The translations under genes and the position numbers were made by a program. From Ardenticatenaceae bacterium (GTDB lineage Bacteria; Chloroflexota; Anaerolineae; Promineifilales; Promineifilaceae), in contig JACKBN010000001.1 in NCBI GenBank assembly GCA_020634565.1, forward strand, positions 744,001 to 808,000: a stretch of 64,000 bases of DNA. Reading direction: 5' to 3'. The first letter of the stretch is position 1; each line of letters starts with the position of its first letter. Below the pieces are notes generated by a model. It saw only the letters and a list, made by a program, of their open reading frames with translations. It had not been told where the DNA came from and did no database searches. Below are positions 16,585 to 25,042 of this stretch, piece by piece.

Positions 16585-16956
16585 ATGTACCACATGATTT
16601 TGCTTGTCCTCGATGATGTTAATCAATGCACCACAATCTTGGAAGCCTGGGAAGCCCAAGGCGTCGGCGGCGTCACTATTTTAGAAAGCACGGGCTTGGG
16701 GCGTGTTAAAAAGTTGAGCATCCGCGATGACATGCCACTGATGCCTAGTTTGAGCCGGCTGCTGCAAAGTCGTGAAGAACGCCATCGCACGCTTTTCACC
16801 GTTGTCGAAACGGAAGAGATGGTCGATAGAGTGATCGCCGCTACCGAGGAGATTATTGGCAACATGGAAGAGCCAAACAACGGCGTTGTTTTTGTACTGC
16901 CAGTTTCACAAGTAAAAGGGCTGCATGGTGGCCAAAAACGGGCCGCCGACGGGTAA
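16585..16956 (+). CDS. PII-like signalling protein
   Basis: This encodes a 123-residue protein with the strand-helix-strand pattern of the PII/CutA superfamily. It begins MYHMILLVLDDVNQCTTILEAWEAQGVGGVTILESTGLGR. A loop region at about residues 45-62 occupies the T-loop position, then LFTVVETEEMVDRVIAATEEIIG and a terminal strand VVFVLPVSQVKGL. Classical GlnB motifs are absent, so it is a divergent PII-like member, comparable in idea to SbtB or other transporter-linked PII proteins. It lies 49 nt after the Kef-type antiporter and probably binds a nucleotide or metabolite to gate it (inference). Confidence 0.65.
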   Translation: MYHMILLVLDDVNQCTTILEAWEAQGVGGVTILESTGLGRVKKLSIRDDMPLMPSLSRLLQSREERHRTLFTVVETEEMVDRVIAATEEIIGNMEEPNNGVVFVLPVSQVKGLHGGQKRAADG

Positions 16957-16974
16957 GTTTCTGACTGCTGGCAC

Positions 16975-17003
16975 AAAAAAGCCCTTTGCGCGCGGCAAAG
17001 GGC
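16975..17003 (-). terminator. intrinsic terminator of the tRNA-Val gene
   Basis: On the minus strand the arms GCCCTTTGC (complement of 16995-17003) and GCAAAGGGC (complement of 16981-16989) are followed by six T residues (16975-16980). It lies 9 nt beyond the tRNA 3' end and is a canonical terminator for it. Confidence 0.8.
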
Positions 17004-17011
17004 CAAAAAAG

Positions 17012-17085
17012 TGGGCGCGATTGGACTCGAACCAACGACCTCTCGGATGTGAACCGAACGCTCTAACCAGCTGAGCTACGCGCCC
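17012..17085 (-). tRNA. tRNA-Val (anticodon CAC)
   Basis: The minus strand folds into a complete cloverleaf of 74 nt including the discriminator. The acceptor stem is GGGCGCG/CGCGCCC, the D arm is GCTC...GAGC, and the anticodon stem TTCGG/CCGAG carries the loop TTCACAT. The T arm has TTCGAGT in its loop. The anticodon at positions 34-36 reads CAC, for valine codon GUG. The discriminator is A and the CCA end is not encoded. It is transcribed against the flanking genes, with its own terminator. Confidence 0.95.
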
Positions 17086-17215
17086 GTTTGATGTGTGAAA
17101 ATTATAGCAGTCTCATGGCCGGATGCAAGGAAACGGCCGTACCCCAACTGCCAAATTTTTGCCCCTCATGTATAATGCAGGCAGTTATTTTGGCAATTTG
17201 GCAAGGACAGTGTTT

Positions 17216-18289
17216 ATGAAAGCATTTGTAACAGGTGGTTCTGGATTTATCGGTCAGCATGTCGTGCAGAAATTAGTGGCGCGGGGCGACACGGTGCACG
17301 CATTGGCTCGATCTGAAGAAAGTGCAGCCCTGCTGCGTCAGCTGGGCGCCACCGTTTTTATGGGCGACATTACCGACAGCGCCTCATTGCGCCCCGGTAT
17401 GGAGGGATGCGATGTGGTTTTTCATATTGCAGCCTGGTACAAGATTGGCGCGCCAGACTGGATGCAGGCTGAGGCAATCAATGTAGGAGGCACTCGCCGC
17501 GTACTGCGTCTGGCTCATGAACTCGGCATCCCTAAAATTGTGTACACCAGCACGGTGGCTGTCTTTGGCGATACACAAGGCCAGCTTGTAGATGAAACGT
17601 ATTACAAAGAAGGGCCCTTTCTCACCGAATATGATCGCACCAAATGGCTGGCGCATTACAAAGTGGCCTTGCCGCTCATTGAAAAGGGCGCGCCTATTAT
17701 CATTGTGATGCCCGGCGCAGTTTATGGCCCCGGCGACACCAGCTTTGTGGCGCAGTTAATGCGCATGTTCTATCGGGGGCTGCCGGTGCTGCCCGACGCC
17801 GATCTGACAGTGACCTACGCTCACGTTGGCGATATTGCCGAAGGCCACTTGCTGGCAGCAGACAAAGGCAAAGCAGGCGAAAGCTATATTCTCACCGGGC
17901 CAGCCATTCCCTTAAACGAGATGGTGGATTTTTGGGCACATCTGATTGGCCGTAAACCACCGTCGCTGCGATTGTCAGGACGGCCGTTACGCAAATTTGC
18001 GCCGCTGATGGGTGCCGTGGGCTCTGTGCTGCCACTGCCCGAAATTTTCTCTGAGGAAGCAGTGGGCAGCCTGGGAGCTACCTACATGGCTCGCTCAGAC
18101 AAAGCGCGTTCTGAGCTGGGATGGACGACACGGCCGTTACAAACCGGTCTGCTAGAAACGTTCGACTGGATTGCCCGCACTGAACCGCAAGAAGCCCCCC
18201 GCCAGAAAGAGAAGAAACTGGCGGGGTTTGCTTTGCTGGCTGCGGCCGTTCTGTTTTTATTCTGGTATCTGGGGCAGCGGAAAAAATAG
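17216..18289 (+). CDS. NAD-dependent epimerase/dehydratase with C-terminal membrane anchor
   Basis: This encodes a 357-residue extended short-chain dehydrogenase. The dinucleotide fold starts MKAFVTGGSGFIGQHV (GXXGXXG). The active site pair appears as TSTVAVFG (about 114-121) and a displaced YDRTKW (Y...K, about 141-146), then the substrate region MPGAVYGPGD. The last 25 residues (FALLAAAVLFLFWYLGQRKK) form a membrane anchor, which is unusual for the family. A TATAAT at 17171-17176 could be the -10 element. I chose the ATG at 17216 because it begins the Rossmann strand. It probably acts on a nucleotide sugar, sterol-like or polyprenyl substrate; which one is not clear. Confidence 0.8.
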   Translation: MKAFVTGGSGFIGQHVVQKLVARGDTVHALARSEESAALLRQLGATVFMGDITDSASLRPGMEGCDVVFHIAAWYKIGAPDWMQAEAINVGGTRRVLRLAHELGIPKIVYTSTVAVFGDTQGQLVDETYYKEGPFLTEYDRTKWLAHYKVALPLIEKGAPIIIVMPGAVYGPGDTSFVAQLMRMFYRGLPVLPDADLTVTYAHVGDIAEGHLLAADKGKAGESYILTGPAIPLNEMVDFWAHLIGRKPPSLRLSGRPLRKFAPLMGAVGSVLPLPEIFSEEAVGSLGATYMARSDKARSELGWTTRPLQTGLLETFDWIARTEPQEAPRQKEKKLAGFALLAAAVLFLFWYLGQRKK

Positions 18290-18323
18290 ATTTACAGCTT
18301 CTGCAAACTGACTTAAAACAAAA

Positions 18324-18360
18324 ACAGGCAGGTTCCCGCTGGGAACCTGCCTGTAAGTTT
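18324..18360 (+). terminator. intrinsic terminator after the epimerase gene
   Basis: Perfect 14-bp arms ACAGGCAGGTTCCC (18324-18337) and GGGAACCTGCCTGT (18341-18354) with a 3-nt loop are followed by AAG and a T-run. It ends the epimerase transcript and also lies just beyond the stop of the small minus-strand gene. Confidence 0.8.
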
Positions 18361-18388
18361 TTATTGAGAGTATTTTAAATCTGTAAAT

Positions 18389-18535
18389 CTAAAAGCGGTC
18401 GTATTGTTGCTGGCGAAGTCGTTGTTGGCGTTGTTTTGCAATGGCAATGGTTTGCACTTGAAGCTGACGGCGACGTTTTTGAACCATAGCTACTAACAGA
18501 ATGTAAAACAATATAGATGCCAACAATACCAACAT
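18389..18535 (-). CDS. 48-residue membrane miniprotein
   Basis: A short minus-strand frame starts at ATG 18535 and ends at TAG 18389. It encodes MLVLLASILFYILLVAMVQK and then a very basic, glutamine-rich tail (RRRQLQVQTIAIAKQRQQRL and so on). A single N-terminal transmembrane helix of about 16 residues followed by a positively charged cytosolic tail is a common form of small bacterial membrane proteins. A GAGG lies about 7 nt before the ATG and a TATAAA further upstream. No homologue is recognised. The gene was found by reading the 470-nt gap; expression is unproven. Confidence 0.5.
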   Translation of the reverse strand: MLVLLASILFYILLVAMVQKRRRQLQVQTIAIAKQRQQRLRQQQYDRF

Positions 18536-18761
18536 GATTTAGCCTCGCTTTATAAAATGACCAATTTCAGTTCCATACAATAAATGTTTTTACTGAAAAT
18601 ATCAAGACGGAATTCGTAGAAAATTATAGGAATTAATGTCTATCTTATACAAATTTTCTCTTCTTTTACGAATTGTTGCGCCTGATTGGCTAGATTACTA
18701 ACCTGTGTCACAGCTTAGCGATGATTTATTACGATTTTTATTACGGCCCTGGCGAGCCTTA

Positions 18762-20138
18762 CTATGGGGCTTGAGCTGAAGCCAGGTTGGGTTCAATAAT
18801 AACTTCGGGCGTGAAATCACCAAGACGGCCGTTTTCATCCAGCGCCGTGACGCTAACCGCATAAATCGTGTTCGGGTCTAGCCCGGTGAGCGCTACATTA
18901 CCAGCCTGATTGGCCCGCACGAAACGAAACGTGGGGAAGCTGCCCTCGGTAAGTGGCCGGAAGGAGATCGCGTAACCGGCAACATCGGGATCAGTTGGCC
19001 AGCGCAGCCAGAAATCACCTGGGGAGTCCATCGCCTGAATGATGGGCGTCTGCGGCGTGTGCGGCGCACCTGCCAAATTGGCCACCACCGCAATATTCAT
19101 CTGCACCATCTGCTGCAAATAATTGTAATCAATCCGGTCCCAGGTATCCGTTCTGGAGTTTACCATGTCCGGGTCTTCCACCGATTCGATGATGCGAATG
19201 CCAGGCATCCCCGCATTGACAAACTCTCGGTGATCCCCCCAACGCCCTTCACGGTCCAGGGCATCAATCACCTCGACAGGGAATTGGGGCACGTATAGGC
19301 CCGCAATATATTCATAATAGCGCGCCAACTCGCCAGAAGGAGAATCGCGCAGGCTAGGGGCAAACAAGCGAGCGTACTGGGGAATACCGCTGCGCCCGCC
19401 CACCGCATCATAATTAATGGCGGCAATGATGTTGGTACCATCCAAAAAAGCGGTCTGCACAAAATGACGGGAGCCAAAGGTACCTTGTTCTTCTGCCGCT
19501 GCGGCTAAAAAGACAATGGTCTGATTCCACTCAAAGCCGCTAAGTAAACGGGCTGTTTCCAACAGCAAGGCAATACCGGAACCATTGTCGTTGGCACCCG
19601 GAGCATAGGTTTCACCGTCAGTGGGTCCAGGGGCACGGTTATCGTAGTGAGCCATCACCACAATGATGTCATTGCTCTCCATGTGCCCAGGCAAAGTCGC
19701 CACGACATTGTATGGGGTGGTAGCCAACCCATTGTAATAGACGGGGAATTCCTGGATGCCGACTTGCAAACGGCCGTTTCCTACCCGCGTAAATTCATCA
19801 ACCAACCATTGGCGCGTGGCCCCGATGCCAAAGCTGGGATCATCCGTCACGCTAAAGACATTGCGATTGCCAAAGCTTTGCATCATTTGAATGTAGCCCA
19901 TCAGCTGCTGTTGGGACACCGACTCTACCAACCCGGCAATCAACGGGTCCACTTTAGGCACCACGTTGCTAACGGGGTCCAATACCATTTCGCCAGCCGG
20001 AAACTGCGACACATCCCAGGGAACGGCCGTTGCCACCGGCGTTGGCACAGGCGAATGTTCTGGGGCTTCTACCAGTCCACACCCGGCCAAACCAACCATC
20101 ATGATGATAAAACCAATGAATTGCTTACGTAATGCCAT
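18762..20138 (-). CDS. M28-family zinc aminopeptidase lipoprotein with fibronectin III domain
   Basis: This encodes 458 residues from the ATG at 20138, which begins a lipoprotein signal ending MMVGLAGC. A Pro/Thr linker precedes the M28 catalytic domain (about residues 60-350). Zinc ligands and catalytic residues appear as MAHYDNRAPG, PGANDNGSGIALLLETA, AAAAEEQGTFGSRHF, INYDAVGG and WGDHREFVNAGMPGIRI, in the correct order. A C-terminal fibronectin type III domain (about 360-450) likely binds substrate or cell surface. It is expected to be a surface-anchored exopeptidase for nutrient peptides. An upstream in-frame start (20219) would hide the signal peptide and is less likely. Confidence 0.85.
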   Translation of the reverse strand: MALRKQFIGFIIMMVGLAGCGLVEAPEHSPVPTPVATAVPWDVSQFPAGEMVLDPVSNVVPKVDPLIAGLVESVSQQQLMGYIQMMQSFGNRNVFSVTDDPSFGIGATRQWLVDEFTRVGNGRLQVGIQEFPVYYNGLATTPYNVVATLPGHMESNDIIVVMAHYDNRAPGPTDGETYAPGANDNGSGIALLLETARLLSGFEWNQTIVFLAAAAEEQGTFGSRHFVQTAFLDGTNIIAAINYDAVGGRSGIPQYARLFAPSLRDSPSGELARYYEYIAGLYVPQFPVEVIDALDREGRWGDHREFVNAGMPGIRIIESVEDPDMVNSRTDTWDRIDYNYLQQMVQMNIAVVANLAGAPHTPQTPIIQAMDSPGDFWLRWPTDPDVAGYAISFRPLTEGSFPTFRFVRANQAGNVALTGLDPNTIYAVSVTALDENGRLGDFTPEVIIEPNLASAQAP

Positions 20139-20301
20139 GCCCCTATTTTCGGGGTAAAGAAGCAATGCGGCAACTGTTGAGCCCAACCAAAAGCAAACTC
20201 TAAGATTTTTTAAAGCCAACAGGAATGCTAAACCGAAATTTCTTGATCGTTTTTGGATCGATTCTGCTTTATGCTTAGGGAAATTTGCGTAATCGGCGAA
20301 A

Positions 20302-20366
20302 AGATTGGACCAATTTATTTAATTGCAAATCCTGCGAACGATTTCCGACTAAAATTGGTCCAATCT
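20302..20366. repeat. inverted-repeat element, GATTGGACCAATTT family, copy 1
   Basis: Perfect 14-bp arms GATTGGACCAATTT (from 20303) and AAATTGGTCCAATC (to 20365) enclose a 34-nt loop. The left flank GGCGAAAA is shared (as AGCGAAAA) with copy 2 at 38862. It lies between the divergent M28 peptidase and GPH transporter genes. Confidence 0.75.
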
Positions 20367-20430
20367 GGTAAGTGAACTCACCTCATCTAGCCGGTTGCCC
20401 AACCCATTCAGCAAAAATTCGAGGAAACAG

Positions 20431-21876
20431 ATGCAAAAACAAGAGGAAAGACTGCCGCTTTGGACGAAAATCCTGTATGGATCGGGCGATTTTGGGCTGT
20501 CCAGCTTTAACACGCTGCGTCTGGTTTTTTACGCCATCTTCCTCACTGATGTGGTGGGGCTAGAGCCGCGTCTGGCTTCCATTGGCACGCTGGTAGGCAT
20601 CATCTGGGATTCCATCAACGACCCAATTGTGGGCTTGCTGAGTGACCGCATTAAAAACGAGCGTTTTGGCAAGCGGCGCAGCTTTTTACTTTTCTTTGGC
20701 GTGCCTTTTGGTCTGAGCTTTATGATTTTGTGGTGGGCACCGCCGTTTGAAAACAAAATCCTCGTTTTGGTGATTGTGACGATGGCTTTTATGCTCACCG
20801 ATACGCTGCAAAGTTTGGTCTCGGTGCCTTACTTCAGCATGACGCCAGAGCTGACGCCTGATTACAATGAACGCACCGCCATCACTGGTTTCCGCATGTT
20901 TTTCAACCTGATGGGTTCGCTGGTGGTAGCCATTTTGGCCCCGACCATTGTGAAAGCAACGATGGCCTCCGGCGCGTCGCAGCAGCAAGGTTATCTCGTT
21001 GTCTCTGCCATGTTTGGTGTGATCACCATGATTCCATTTTTGCTGATCGTCTTTTTCGTGAAGGAGCAAATCGACCCCACAGACCCAGAGGTGCCGCTGC
21101 CGTTTCGGGAGGTATTGAACACCGCCTGGGAAAATGTGCCATTTCGCTTTGCCGCGGCCATCTACATGCTCAACTGGCTGACCTTTGACTTTATTGCCCT
21201 GATGCTGCCTTACTTTTTAACCTACTGGGTGGCCGATGGGGATTTGCTGGCCACAACAACCGTTTTTGGCACAGAAATTGCGCTGGAATCTTTAGCATTG
21301 GGTGTGTTGTTGATTACGGCCGTTCTCACCCTGCCTCTCTGGAATTACCTCTCAAAACGATACGGCAAGCGCCACGCCTACATCGCCGGGCTGCTCTTTT
21401 GGGCCGGCGTGCAGATTGGCGTGATGTGGGTGGGCAAAGGAAACATGACAGCCACGCTCATCATTGCCGTACTGGCGGGCATTGGCGCCTCGGCGGGACA
21501 CATCTTGCCCGATGCCATCTTCCCCGACGTGATGGAATGGGATGAACTGCGCGTGGGCCACCGCCACGAGGGAATTTATTACGGCGTGAAAAACTTTACC
21601 CGCAAGCTAACAGGCGCCTTTGCGATTTTTGTGGCGCTGCAAGTACTCGGCTGGTTTGGCTACCAGGCTCCACCAGAAGGTGCTGTCGTCGCCAGCCAGA
21701 CGGAAAGCACGCTCACCGTCATTCGTGTGCTAACTGGCCCGGTGGGCGCCATCCTGCTGCTGAGTGCGGCCGTGGTTACCTGGTTCTATCCCTTGACGCG
21801 CGAAAAACACGGCCGTATTCGCCACCTGCTCGCCAAAAGACAGGCCCGTCTGCTGAAGCGGGCGAGTGCTGAATAA
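20431..21876 (+). CDS. GPH-family sugar:cation symporter (MFS)
   Basis: This encodes a 481-residue transporter with twelve predicted helices, similar to MelB/GPH symporters. It begins LPLWTKILYGSGDFGLSSFNT and has the family motif IIWDSINDPIVGLLSDR (about residues 53-69) for cation coupling, then NERFGKRRSFLLFFGVPFG. GHILPDAIFPDVMEWDELR near residue 375 is another GPH signature. It is expected to import a glycoside or related solute with sodium or protons. The ATG at 20431 has GAGGAAA just upstream. No glycosidase is adjacent. Confidence 0.88.
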   Translation: MQKQEERLPLWTKILYGSGDFGLSSFNTLRLVFYAIFLTDVVGLEPRLASIGTLVGIIWDSINDPIVGLLSDRIKNERFGKRRSFLLFFGVPFGLSFMILWWAPPFENKILVLVIVTMAFMLTDTLQSLVSVPYFSMTPELTPDYNERTAITGFRMFFNLMGSLVVAILAPTIVKATMASGASQQQGYLVVSAMFGVITMIPFLLIVFFVKEQIDPTDPEVPLPFREVLNTAWENVPFRFAAAIYMLNWLTFDFIALMLPYFLTYWVADGDLLATTTVFGTEIALESLALGVLLITAVLTLPLWNYLSKRYGKRHAYIAGLLFWAGVQIGVMWVGKGNMTATLIIAVLAGIGASAGHILPDAIFPDVMEWDELRVGHRHEGIYYGVKNFTRKLTGAFAIFVALQVLGWFGYQAPPEGAVVASQTESTLTVIRVLTGPVGAILLLSAAVVTWFYPLTREKHGRIRHLLAKRQARLLKRASAE

Positions 21877-21881
21877 CTTTT

Positions 21882-21899
21882 GCCACAGAGGGCACAGAG
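21882..21899 (+). repeat. single arm of the CCACAGAG repeat family
   Basis: GCCACAGAGGGCACAGAG occurs directly after the GPH transporter stop codon, identical to the left arm of the 29120 element, but no matching right arm follows. It may be a degenerate or half copy. Confidence 0.55.
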
Positions 21900-21916
21900 T
21901 TTTTAGAGGTTTGGAT

Positions 21917-23317
21917 TTACTCGACAGCAAAAAGGGGCGTGGTGAGCGGCAAAATCCAGTCTACGCGCCAGGGCGTGCGCGGTTGGGCCGCCAAATCAAC
22001 GGTGGGATCGATGAGTTGTTGGGCAGGACGGCCGTTCAAAGAAGCCCACACATCAGCCTGCACACTTACCTCGCCGTGCCCTTGTGCCGCCGCTTCTGCC
22101 GCCAAAAAGTGGGCAAACTGTAAAATCAGATAAGGACGTGTAGACATTTTGCTTAGCTGCCGCTCTGTCAGATGAGCCAGCGGATCGACCTGCCACGTTT
22201 CGCCAGCCGCATTGGTGAGCGTAAATTGGGCAGTGGCGTCCTTGTTGCGCAGCTTCATGTGCCAGGCAAAGCGGTGCCCTTCCTCAGTCCAGCTGACGTG
22301 GCCCGGAATGACAAAGTGGCGCAGCGGCAGCAAAATTTGCAGCATCACATATCCCGCAAGCAGCGCCAGTCCCCAATTAGGGAGGTTTATTTTAGCAGGG
22401 AGAGCGATCTCAGTTTTGCCTATTCCCACCAGATTGAGTGCTTTTCTCGGCCAGCTTGGGTCAAAGAAAACGGCCGTTGCGGCCATCATAAACCAGGGGA
22501 AGATGCCGATGGAAAAAAGGTGGGCGTTGGTGAGATGGAACACCACGGCGGCAATGAAGGCAAACGGCCGTGTCTTACGCCAGAGCAAAAAGGGCACCAC
22601 CAGCAAATCGAGCAGCACCCCACCATAGGCAAAGCCAAACACCATCCATTTTTCGGTAAAAAATTGGCCAATCATGGGGAAATCGGTGCGGGCAGCCAGC
22701 CAGCTTTCGATGGGTTGGGCGCGCAGCCAATCGCCATTTAGCTTGGCAATGCCGCCAAAAAAGTAAGGCACCGCGATTTGAAAGCGCAGCAGCCACAAGC
22801 TCCAGGTGGGCATCCAGTCAGAACGGCCGTCTGGCCGCCGCCACGCATCCACAGACCATGCCCGATTCGCTGGCAAAAAGATCATGATGAAAGCAATAAG
22901 ACAAACCAGGTAAAAATGGTTGAGGTACTGCGCCTGCTCCAACAAAAAGATGTAGCTAAAGCCCAAAAAGAAGAGAATCGCGCTAAGCCTGTACCACATG
23001 CCGAGCAAAATAAAGAGCGCCAGCAAAGCCATCACGCCAAAATGGATGTACATGCCAACGCCGGGCCACGGCCGTATCCAATCGAAACCCCAATAGGTGA
23101 AGTGGAACGATGGCTCGATCCAATAGCGACTGATCCAGCCATAGCTGCTGTAGCGCCACATTTCCCACAGCATAATCGCACCAAAAGCCACGCGGAAGTA
23201 GACCAGAACGGCAATATCTACGGGCGTTTGGAGCCAATCACAAACGGCCGTCCACGGCTTTGATTTGGCTGCCTGGGTTGATTTTTCCGGGGAATGCGTT
23301 GGGACGTGTGCTTCCAT
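21917..23317 (-). CDS. HTTM/vitamin K-dependent gamma-carboxylase-like membrane protein
   Basis: This encodes a 466-residue integral membrane protein with the horizontally transferred transmembrane (HTTM) domain in the first 290 residues. It opens with PVDIAVLVYFRVAFGAIMLWEMWRY. Later segments such as ALFILLGMWYRLSAILFFLGFSYIFL and NHFYLVCLIAFIMIFLPANRAWSVDAW are typical of bacterial VKGC relatives. The C-terminal 170 residues form a soluble part (FVIPGHVSWTEEGHRFAWHMKLRNKD). Human GGCX carboxylates glutamates using vitamin K, but most bacterial members have no proven carboxylase activity. It stands alone and is convergent with the transporter gene. Confidence 0.8.
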   Translation of the reverse strand: MEAHVPTHSPEKSTQAAKSKPWTAVCDWLQTPVDIAVLVYFRVAFGAIMLWEMWRYSSYGWISRYWIEPSFHFTYWGFDWIRPWPGVGMYIHFGVMALLALFILLGMWYRLSAILFFLGFSYIFLLEQAQYLNHFYLVCLIAFIMIFLPANRAWSVDAWRRPDGRSDWMPTWSLWLLRFQIAVPYFFGGIAKLNGDWLRAQPIESWLAARTDFPMIGQFFTEKWMVFGFAYGGVLLDLLVVPFLLWRKTRPFAFIAAVVFHLTNAHLFSIGIFPWFMMAATAVFFDPSWPRKALNLVGIGKTEIALPAKINLPNWGLALLAGYVMLQILLPLRHFVIPGHVSWTEEGHRFAWHMKLRNKDATAQFTLTNAAGETWQVDPLAHLTERQLSKMSTRPYLILQFAHFLAAEAAAQGHGEVSVQADVWASLNGRPAQQLIDPTVDLAAQPRTPWRVDWILPLTTPLFAVE

Positions 23318-23382
23318 AGCGGCTAGTTTGCCAAATTTTTTGCGATTTGGCTACCCCGTAAACGGCCGTTCGCCATTCGCAC

Positions 23383-24798
23383 TTACCGGTGCGGCTCACG
23401 TGGGGAGCGGCCGGTAAGGCGGGTCATCATCTGGTAGCCCAGCCAGCGGAACGGGTCCAGCGGCACCGGCGAATAATCGGCCCCGATGAAGGGCAGACCG
23501 CGCCACGGCTCATCGCTGCCGCTGTAAAGATCGGTGAGCACCTTGCCCGCCATGTTGGCTGCCGTAACGCCGTGACCGCTATAGCCCAGCGCGTAATACA
23601 CATTGTTGTATTCGCCGCGCACGCCCATGAAGCAGTTGCGCCGCAGAGTGATGGCCAATGTGCCCGTCCAGCGATAGGCGCGACGCAAGCTGCCACTGCC
23701 AGTCAGATATTGTCCCATTGTTTGCTGCATCTCGTTGAAGGCGGGATTGGCGCTGTCTGGCGTACCGGGGAAGGTGGTACGGTTGTTCCACAGATAGGCG
23801 TAAGAAATGTTGCTACCGCCGCCAAAGACAACATGCCCCTCGCGAGTGCGCGTGGCGTAAGAGATGCGGTTCAGGTCATCAGAGAAGCCCGCGCTGCCGT
23901 GCCAGCCAAGCTGTCGGGCGGTGTCGTCGCTTAGCGGCTCGGTGGCGAAAACGTGGGAGTGCAGCGGGAAAAACGCTTTGCGGAAGTAGCCCAACTTGCC
24001 GGTATAGCCGTTGGTCGCCAGCACAATCGCCTTGGCTTTTACTGAACCGTTGGCCGTAGTCACTTCAATTGTTGGACCTTCTGTGATTTTGGTAACGGCC
24101 GTTCCCTCATAAATCTTCACCCCCCGTGCCTCTAAAACAGGGCGTAAGCCGCGAATAAACTGCACCCCGTTCAGCTGCCCCTCGCTGGGGTCAAACAGCC
24201 CGCCGTAGATGCCGTTGAGATTGAGCTTTTGCCGCACCTGGGCCGCCTCCCAAAACTGCACGGGCACGCCGATGCTGTTCAGGTGCGCCACTTCTTCTTG
24301 CGCCTCGATGGCTCGCTGCTCGTCGGTAAACACCTCAAAGCAACCATCCCGCCGGTAGCTGACGTCCAGGTTGTGGTTTTGGATAATTTGCTCGATGTCG
24401 TCGATGGTTTGGTGGGTGGCCTGATAAACGCGGGCAGTCATCTCGTCGCTCATGGGGCCAACGCCGTAGACCCAGTTAAGCATCATGCCGCCGTTGCGCC
24501 CGCTGGCTCCGTTGGCCAACGATTTGGCCTCCAACAACACCACCCGCTTTTCCGGGAAGCGCTGGCTAAAGTGATACGCGGTGGAAATGCCGGTGTAGCC
24601 GCCGCCAATGATGCAAAGATCGGCCGTTTCTGGCCCGCTTAACGGCGGATTGGGTCGATATTCCGGGGTATACGAAGCCCAAAGCGAGCGATTCTCGTCA
24701 ATCTCCAGCTTTTCCCAGCGCAGCGGGTAGCCAAGCATGGCAGAAGCGCCCGCCATGCGGTAAAGGGCCAGTTCAACTCTGTGTGTCCACGAAGCCAT
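23383..24798 (-). CDS. FAD-dependent amine/amino-acid oxidoreductase (DAO family)
   Basis: This encodes about 471 residues. After an N-terminal stretch (SLWASYTPEYRPNPPLSG) the FAD-binding fold appears as ADLCIIGGGYTGISTAYHFSQRFPEKRVVLLEA, with the GXGXXG and terminal Glu. ANGASGRNGGMM and a C-terminal YYALGYSGHGVTAANMAGK complete the DAO fold seen in gamma-glutamylputrescine and related amine oxidases. It probably oxidises an amine or secondary amino acid; substrate unknown. The ATG at 24798 is my choice, but upstream GTG or TTG starts are possible because an AAGGTGAT lies further upstream. Confidence 0.8.
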   Translation of the reverse strand: MASWTHRVELALYRMAGASAMLGYPLRWEKLEIDENRSLWASYTPEYRPNPPLSGPETADLCIIGGGYTGISTAYHFSQRFPEKRVVLLEAKSLANGASGRNGGMMLNWVYGVGPMSDEMTARVYQATHQTIDDIEQIIQNHNLDVSYRRDGCFEVFTDEQRAIEAQEEVAHLNSIGVPVQFWEAAQVRQKLNLNGIYGGLFDPSEGQLNGVQFIRGLRPVLEARGVKIYEGTAVTKITEGPTIEVTTANGSVKAKAIVLATNGYTGKLGYFRKAFFPLHSHVFATEPLSDDTARQLGWHGSAGFSDDLNRISYATRTREGHVVFGGGSNISYAYLWNNRTTFPGTPDSANPAFNEMQQTMGQYLTGSGSLRRAYRWTGTLAITLRRNCFMGVRGEYNNVYYALGYSGHGVTAANMAGKVLTDLYSGSDEPWRGLPFIGADYSPVPLDPFRWLGYQMMTRLTGRSPREPHR

Positions 24799-24869
24799 GC
24801 CGTTCACTATTCCCAATTAAACCATCACCTTTCATTATTAGAACGGCCGTATTTTATCCCACAAATTGC

Positions 24870-24910
24870 GCATCTCATTAGAACAAATTCGACCAATTTT
24901 GTTCTAAATT
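24870..24910. promoter_or_regulatory. palindromic operator candidate with TTAGAACAAA half-sites
   Basis: TTAGAACAAATT is inverted as AATTTTGTTCTAA after a 5-nt spacer, and a further TTTAGAACA occurs within the promoter spacer at about 24922-24931. This arrangement immediately upstream of and within a strong promoter suggests a repressor binding region for the membrane-protein gene at 25209. No regulator gene is adjacent. Confidence 0.45.
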
Positions 24911-24914
24911 CGAT

Positions 24915-24943
24915 TTGACTTTTTAGAACATGCGTGCTAATAT
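24915..24943 (+). promoter_or_regulatory. sigma-70-type promoter
   Basis: TTGACT (24915-24920) and TAATAT (24938-24943) lie 17 nt apart. Transcription would start near 24950 and yield a leader of about 260 nt before the start codon at 25209. That leader contains a strong 14-bp hairpin. Confidence 0.65.
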
Positions 24944-25005
24944 TCTTTGCAGACATACGGAACCCTCTTCCCTCTTCTCAACACATACCCTCTTCCCCTC
25001 AAACT

Positions 25006-25042
25006 GTGGCACTGGTAAGTGCGACCCTTACCAGTGCCACCT
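25006..25042 (+). promoter_or_regulatory. 14-bp leader hairpin upstream of the membrane-protein gene
   Basis: GTGGCACTGGTAAG and CTTACCAGTGCCAC pair perfectly around a 7-nt loop (positions approximate to 1-2 nt). The structure is followed by CTCCTCTTTC rather than a T-run. It lies in the long leader transcribed from the promoter at 24915, so it may be an attenuator, an RNA stability element, or part of a longer regulatory fold. Confidence 0.5.
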
